Positions 5,939 through 9,596 of a stretch of DNA of 9,596 bases are shown piece after piece (the stretch's first letter is position 1; each line of letters opens with the position of its first letter). Under the pieces are notes generated by a model. That model was given only the letters and a program-made list of their open reading frames with translations, was not told the origin of the DNA and searched no databases. Source of the stretch: Thermoplasmata archaeon. GTDB lineage: Archaea > Thermoplasmatota > Thermoplasmata > Thermoplasmatales > Thermoplasmataceae. The stretch is from assembly GCA_021797225.1 (NCBI GenBank), contig JAKAAE010000052.1:1-9596 (forward strand), in the 5' to 3' direction. Position numbers and translations under genes: made by a program.

Positions 5939-5961
5939 TAGAATGATTTGTAAAAGCTTTA

Positions 5962-8034
5962 ATGAAAAAACTTGCAGTAAATACCAAAGTATTAAGGGAT
6001 AATCATTGGATTGTCATCCCTGCCAGCGACCTTGTACCCGGGGACATTATCCATCTGAGCATAGGAAATATCGTTCCAGCAGATGGGAAGTTAATTAAAG
6101 GTTCATATTTGAATGTTGACCAATCAGCATTAACGGGGGAATCATTACCAGTTTCGAAAGCTGTGGGAGATGTCATTTATTCGAGTTCCCTCGTACGGCA
6201 GGGAGAGATGGATGCTATTGTTATCGGAACAGAGAAAGGTACATTATTCGGAAAAACAACCATGTTAACAAGTGAGGCTGTCAAGACCTCAAATATGCAA
6301 AAAATAACAGATAAAGTACTGTATTTTCTTGTTGCTATAGCAGTTGTTTTAGATATAGTAATATTTATAGATGGTATAATTCTGCACACAAATTTACTTG
6401 CGGATTTATTATTTGCGTTAATACTTCTGGTAGCCTCAATACCCATTGCAATGCCTGTTGTGATCACAATGACAATGGCACTGGGAACAGTTGAGCTGTC
6501 GAAGAAAAATGCAATAGTAACAAGATTTGCAGCTGTTGAAGAATTATCCACAATGGACATACTGTGCAGCGATAAAACCGGTACCTTAACACAGAACATT
6601 ATTACTGCCGGCGATCCTGTACCCTATAATAATTATACTCCAAGTGATGTTTTGCTCTATGCGGTTCTATCCTCCAGCAATGAAAATATGGATGCCATCG
6701 ATCAGGCTATTGCAACCAGATCAGAAGCTGCCGGCGTATCACATATGCTTCCCAACTTCACACAGGAAAATTTCATACCTTTCGATCCGGCAAAAAAAAG
6801 AACAGAATCCACCGTAATGGTAAGGGATAAAAATTCTGTGATGCACATTATGAAAGGCGAACCCAACACCATTATATCACTGATAACTAATGTTCCACAG
6901 GAATTACCGCCTAAAGTTAACAGCCTTGCCAGTGAGGGTTACCGTGTTATTGCTGTTGCTGTTTCAAATGATGGTAAAGAATACCAGTTTGTCGGTTTAA
7001 TACCGTTATTTGACCCACTAAGGCCAGATACAAAGAAAATGGTAAACACCGCAGAGAGCATGGGAATAAAAGTAAAAATGATAACAGGAGATAATATAGC
7101 CATAGCAAGAGAGATAGGAAAACAAATATCACTGACCGGGGAGGCAATAAATTCATCTGCTTTATCGAATGTCGGTGCCGGAGAGATAGAAAATGTTGAT
7201 ATATTTGCCCAGGTCTTTCCAGAGCAAAAATACAATATAGTTAAACTGCTAAAATCAGATAAACATACTGTTGGAATGACCGGTGACGGTGTCAATGATG
7301 CACCTGCATTGAAAGAAGCAAACATAGGCATAGCAGTTTACGGGGCAACAGATGTAGCAAAAAATGCTGCTGACCTTGTTTTATCAGCTCCCGGACTGGC
7401 CGTAATCATTGATGCTGTAAAAGAGGGCAGGTCTGTTTTCCAGAAAATGCTTAGCTATGTGCTCTACAGGATAACAGAAACAGTCAGGATACTGGTATTT
7501 GTTACTGCGTCAATATTAATATTCCGATTTTATCCGATAACAGCCTTTATGCTGGTAATTCTTGCACTATTAAACGATATACCCATAATAGCCGTATCAA
7601 CAGATCATGTTACAGCCTCTGATCAACCGGAGAAATGGAATATGAAATATATTGCAGGTTTATCTAGTACCTTAGGTTTAATGGGGGCGGGGGAAACCAT
7701 ACTTCTACTATATCTAGGGTACTCGATATTTCATTTCTCTTTAATAGTAATATATTCTATAGTTTTCCTTAAGTTAATAGCATCAGGACATTTTACAATG
7801 TTCGTGACAAGGAACAAAAAACCCTTCTGGCATAATCCGCCCAGCTTAATTCTGTTCATGGCTTTAATGTCTACGATTATCTTGGGTTACGTCCTTGCAG
7901 CATTTGGGCTCGGCATAGGCGCTATAGGTCTAGTCATTGCCATACTTGTGGTTTTATATGCATTCATCTGGTTTATGGTAGAGGACGGATTAAGACTATT
8001 ATATGATAAATTATTCAAAATGTATACAAAATAA
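5962..8034 (+). CDS. 3' fragment of plasma-membrane H+-transporting P-type ATPase (P3A)
   Basis: 690 codons open from an internal ATG; four more original codons (GTA AAA GCT TTA) precede it. The P-type core is complete: actuator loop TGES 58-61; M3-M4 with PIAMP at 161-165; phosphorylation motif CSDKTGTLT with D204; nucleotide-domain KGEP at 298-301 (KGAP is usual); DPLRPD 351-356; TGD 375-377; hinge TGDGVNDAP 440-448; then M5-M10. M6 has ALLNDIPIIAVSTD, whose Asp (D539) corresponds to the proton-site Asp of P3A pumps. The family exports H+ at the cost of ATP, a fitting role in an acidophile. M1, M2 and part of the actuator domain are missing (about 117 residues), so a product from this ATG should not pump. 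No SD precedes the ATG. The absence of any lesion here suggests the disruption is recent. The neighbouring APC gene has its own promoter. Confidence 0.88.
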   Translation: MKKLAVNTKVLRDNHWIVIPASDLVPGDIIHLSIGNIVPADGKLIKGSYLNVDQSALTGESLPVSKAVGDVIYSSSLVRQGEMDAIVIGTEKGTLFGKTTMLTSEAVKTSNMQKITDKVLYFLVAIAVVLDIVIFIDGIILHTNLLADLLFALILLVASIPIAMPVVITMTMALGTVELSKKNAIVTRFAAVEELSTMDILCSDKTGTLTQNIITAGDPVPYNNYTPSDVLLYAVLSSSNENMDAIDQAIATRSEAAGVSHMLPNFTQENFIPFDPAKKRTESTVMVRDKNSVMHIMKGEPNTIISLITNVPQELPPKVNSLASEGYRVIAVAVSNDGKEYQFVGLIPLFDPLRPDTKKMVNTAESMGIKVKMITGDNIAIAREIGKQISLTGEAINSSALSNVGAGEIENVDIFAQVFPEQKYNIVKLLKSDKHTVGMTGDGVNDAPALKEANIGIAVYGATDVAKNAADLVLSAPGLAVIIDAVKEGRSVFQKMLSYVLYRITETVRILVFVTASILIFRFYPITAFMLVILALLNDIPIIAVSTDHVTASDQPEKWNMKYIAGLSSTLGLMGAGETILLLYLGYSIFHFSLIVIYSIVFLKLIASGHFTMFVTRNKKPFWHNPPSLILFMALMSTIILGYVLAAFGLGIGAIGLVIAILVVLYAFIWFMVEDGLRLLYDKLFKMYTK

Positions 8035-8144
8035 TTCCCAATCTAGGCCATTCTAGGGGGAGCGCCGCCTAATATATCTAAAAAAATAGCTATATAATGA
8101 GACCGAATTGCTTTTCCAGGCATCGTAATGAAAAGAACTAGAAA
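8035..8144. other. ATPase-APC spacer with a GC-rich island
   Basis: Mostly AT-rich, but 8053-8070 (CTAGGGGGAGCGCCGCCT) stands out as GC-rich, preceded by a second CTAGG at 8043-8047. TAGG/CCTA arms (8054-8057, 8068-8071) could form only a weak hairpin. Another TATA-like string occurs at 8090-8097. No ORF or recognised RNA seen. Confidence 0.3.
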
Positions 8145-8152
8145 TATTTAAA
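8142..8152 (+). promoter_or_regulatory. TATA box of the APC permease gene
   Basis: AAATATTTAAA with a purine-rich GAACTAG just upstream. A start site near 8175 would give a leader of about 36 nt carrying TAGGGA at 8200-8205, 5 nt before the ATG at 8211. The permease is therefore probably transcribed independently of the broken ATPase gene. Confidence 0.5.
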
Positions 8153-8210
8153 CTTAATAAGCATTATACTATCTATAATTCCATTAAAATTTGAATTAGT
8201 AGGGAATGAA

Positions 8211-9533
8211 ATGGCAGAAAAAAAGTTGATAAGCGTTTCGGTTGCAACTGCAGTTGGGCTCGGTGCAATTATAGGTGCGGGCATATTTGTTTTAAGCGGT
8301 ACAACAATAGCGCTGGCAGGGGCAAATGCACTGATTGCGTTTGCCCTTGTGGGGGTTCTGGCAATTATTATTGCCATGGAATTCGGAGAACTTGGATCCA
8401 TGATGCCACATGCTAAGGGCGCTTCATTCTCATACATTTTTGAAGCGTTCGGCAGTGAGATGGGATTTATAACAGGAATATTGCTGTATTTCAGTTTTTC
8501 CACTGCCATAGCTGCCATAGCACTGGGATTTGGATCTTACCTCGGTAGCCTCGTCGGCCTTCACTATGGGTACTTTCCTATTGTTTTTGCAATTATGCTG
8601 ATTTTTGTGTTATCTATTGTTAATATAGTCGGGGTTAAAAAGGCGGCAAAGGCAGATTTTTATCTGGTAATGGTAAAACTCGGAATATTGACAATTTTTG
8701 TTATTTCAGCCATTGTACTTGCATACTCCACAAAAACGCTGAATATTTCAAATTTTACAGTGCCTCCTGCGAAGGATAATATAAATGCAATATTTGCCGC
8801 AAGCATAGCTGTATTTTTTGCATACTCTGGATTTCAATCAATATCAACACTCACATCAGATGTCAAGGGAGGGGCGAATAAGGCAGCAAAGGCCATAGTG
8901 TTATCTGTGGTTATAAGTATGATATTCTATATACTTGTTGTAGTTGCGTTAATGTTAATGGTACCGGCTTCAAAGTTTACCATATCCGCTGACCCCCTGG
9001 CATTTGCACTGGGTTACGTGCACGCACCCTATTCACTCTATGTAATAGTAATTGTAGGCGCATTAATAGCCACAACCTCCGCCACACTTGCCATGATAAT
9101 GACATCATCAAGAGTGCTTTACCAGATCGGTGAAAATAAACTTCTTCCTAAATTTTTCAGGAAATTCAATGCCAGTAAGGACGTTTCTGTCAACGGTGTA
9201 ATAATTTCGTCCATGATAGGGGTTATAATGCTTTTCTCAGGAAATATCTATATAATAGCCGCAATAAGCAATTTTGGACTTTTGCTTTCATATCTAGTAT
9301 CCAGCTTCGCTTTAATACATTTCAGGAGGATAAAAAAATCAGGTACTTTTAAAACTCCACTGTATCCTTATACGACCATAGCAGGAATCGTTTTACTTAT
9401 TTTATTCATATATGGTATGCCCAGAGAGGCGCTTGACATAGGTGTAATTATAATCCTGGTACTGTTCATGCTTTATTACTTCCTGCTAGAATTCAAACGG
9501 GATAAGGTAGTTAAAGAAGAACTATTCAAATAA
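8211..9533 (+). CDS. APC-superfamily amino-acid permease
   Basis: A 440-aa membrane protein with about 12 hydrophobic segments and the LeuT-fold signatures of the amino acid-polyamine-organocation family. The unwound helix-1 motif is GAIIGAGIF (18-26), followed by the conserved AMEFGELGSMMPHAKG (55-70) and SYIFEAFGSEMGFITG (74-89). The helix-6 motif is FFAYSGFQSI (202-211), with SDVKGG (216-221) after it. SRVLYQIGENKLLPKFF (300-316) is the typical loop after helix 8. It probably imports or exchanges amino acids with H+ across the cytoplasmic membrane; the substrate cannot be assigned. Length is normal (430-480 aa). The ATG at 8211 is chosen over the out-of-frame ATG at 8206 and has AGGGA upstream. 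It follows the ATPase on the same strand with 176 bp between. Confidence 0.92.
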   Translation: MAEKKLISVSVATAVGLGAIIGAGIFVLSGTTIALAGANALIAFALVGVLAIIIAMEFGELGSMMPHAKGASFSYIFEAFGSEMGFITGILLYFSFSTAIAAIALGFGSYLGSLVGLHYGYFPIVFAIMLIFVLSIVNIVGVKKAAKADFYLVMVKLGILTIFVISAIVLAYSTKTLNISNFTVPPAKDNINAIFAASIAVFFAYSGFQSISTLTSDVKGGANKAAKAIVLSVVISMIFYILVVVALMLMVPASKFTISADPLAFALGYVHAPYSLYVIVIVGALIATTSATLAMIMTSSRVLYQIGENKLLPKFFRKFNASKDVSVNGVIISSMIGVIMLFSGNIYIIAAISNFGLLLSYLVSSFALIHFRRIKKSGTFKTPLYPYTTIAGIVLLILFIYGMPREALDIGVIIILVLFMLYYFLLEFKRDKVVKEELFK

Positions 9534-9596
9534 CGACTTTTGGTTTGCCATTAAATTACCATTACTATTATATTTGCATAAATTTATGTAAAAGAT

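Larger units (their letters stand above)
4540..5949 (-). mobile_element. TnpB-only IS200/IS605-family (IS1341-type) element in the ATPase gene
   Basis: A 1410-bp insertion oriented opposite to the ATPase. In minus orientation its left end begins AAATCATTCTACC directly after the flank TTTTAC, and its right end finishes GGGGAGGATGTCAC before TGCATCTCC. There is no target-site duplication; excision restores TTTTAC-TGCATC and the ATPase frame. Insertion 3' of a TTAC tetranucleotide, subterminal hairpins at both ends (5895-5938 and 4550-4569), no terminal inverted repeats and a tnpB ending inside the right-end hairpin are hallmarks of the IS200/IS605 family. No tnpA is present (only about 70-100 bp separate the left end from tnpB), so movement would need a TnpA in trans. 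The exact ends are ambiguous by the two bases shared between the junctions (GT/AC). Confidence 0.88.

Noticed and set aside
4540..5949. Possibility that the element is a complete IS605 with tnpA
   Set aside because: Only about 70-100 bp lie between the left end and tnpB, too short for tnpA, and no HUH motif is encoded on either strand there.
6177..6599. Minus-strand open frame of 140 codons within the ATPase
   Set aside because: Antisense of well-conserved P-type ATPase codons including the DKTGT region; no independent promoter or motif.
8043..8071. GC-rich island with CTAGG direct repeats after the ATPase, considered as a terminator or IS scar
   Set aside because: Only a 4-bp stem can be drawn and no T-run follows; no element end recognised.
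8138..8518. Minus-strand open frame of 126 codons over the APC gene start
   Set aside because: Antisense shadow across conserved APC helix 1 and 2 codons; composition rich in Ala, Pro and Ile as expected of a reversed membrane gene.
1..9596. CRISPR array, tRNA or rRNA genes
   Set aside because: No regularly spaced repeats and no tRNA-like cloverleaf or rRNA-like segment were seen on either strand by eye.

Overview
The window looks like chromosomal DNA of a low-G+C archaeon, most likely an acidophile of the Thermoplasmatales (Ferroplasma/Acidiplasma/Picrophilus-like). The evidence is archaeal promoter layout (TATA boxes centred about 27 nt before start codons, giving leaderless genes), heavy ATA/AGG/AGA codon use, a TnpB-only IS1341-type element, a P3A proton-pump ATPase and a surface protein dense in N-glycosylation sequons. 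The genus is an inference.

Left part (1-2552, minus strand): a DHA2-like MFS efflux transporter is followed, with a 14-bp overlap, by a secreted, sequon-rich surface protein that runs off the left edge. A perfect 16-bp palindrome lies between the MFS TATA box and its probable start, like a repressor operator.

Centre-left (2553-3781): a carbamate kinase (arcC) with a TTG start and good Shine-Dalgarno sequence faces a small leaderless gene for a 113-aa unknown protein with a Lys/Gly/His-rich tail. An AT-rich, mostly empty stretch follows.

Centre-right (4200-8034): a plasma-membrane H+-ATPase gene of about 807 codons is broken three ways. It has a +1 frameshift in a 7-A run, an in-frame TGA in the M1-M2 region, and a 1410-bp tnpB-only element inserted right after a TTAC target (minus strand). 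Removing the element restores the ATPase frame exactly. The inserted tnpB carries one in-frame TAA that splits it into two ORFs, although its RuvC and zinc-finger residues are all visible. The 690 codons of the ATPase beyond the insertion are undamaged.

Right part (8035-9596): an APC-family amino-acid permease with its own promoter.

The cargo is mainly transport and membrane energetics: drug efflux, proton pumping and amino-acid uptake, plus a carbamoyl-phosphate/ATP enzyme. I found no clearly new multi-gene system. The most informative locus is the nested wreck at 4200-8034, where the inferred omegaRNA guide of the element spells out the ATPase sequence next to its own target motif.
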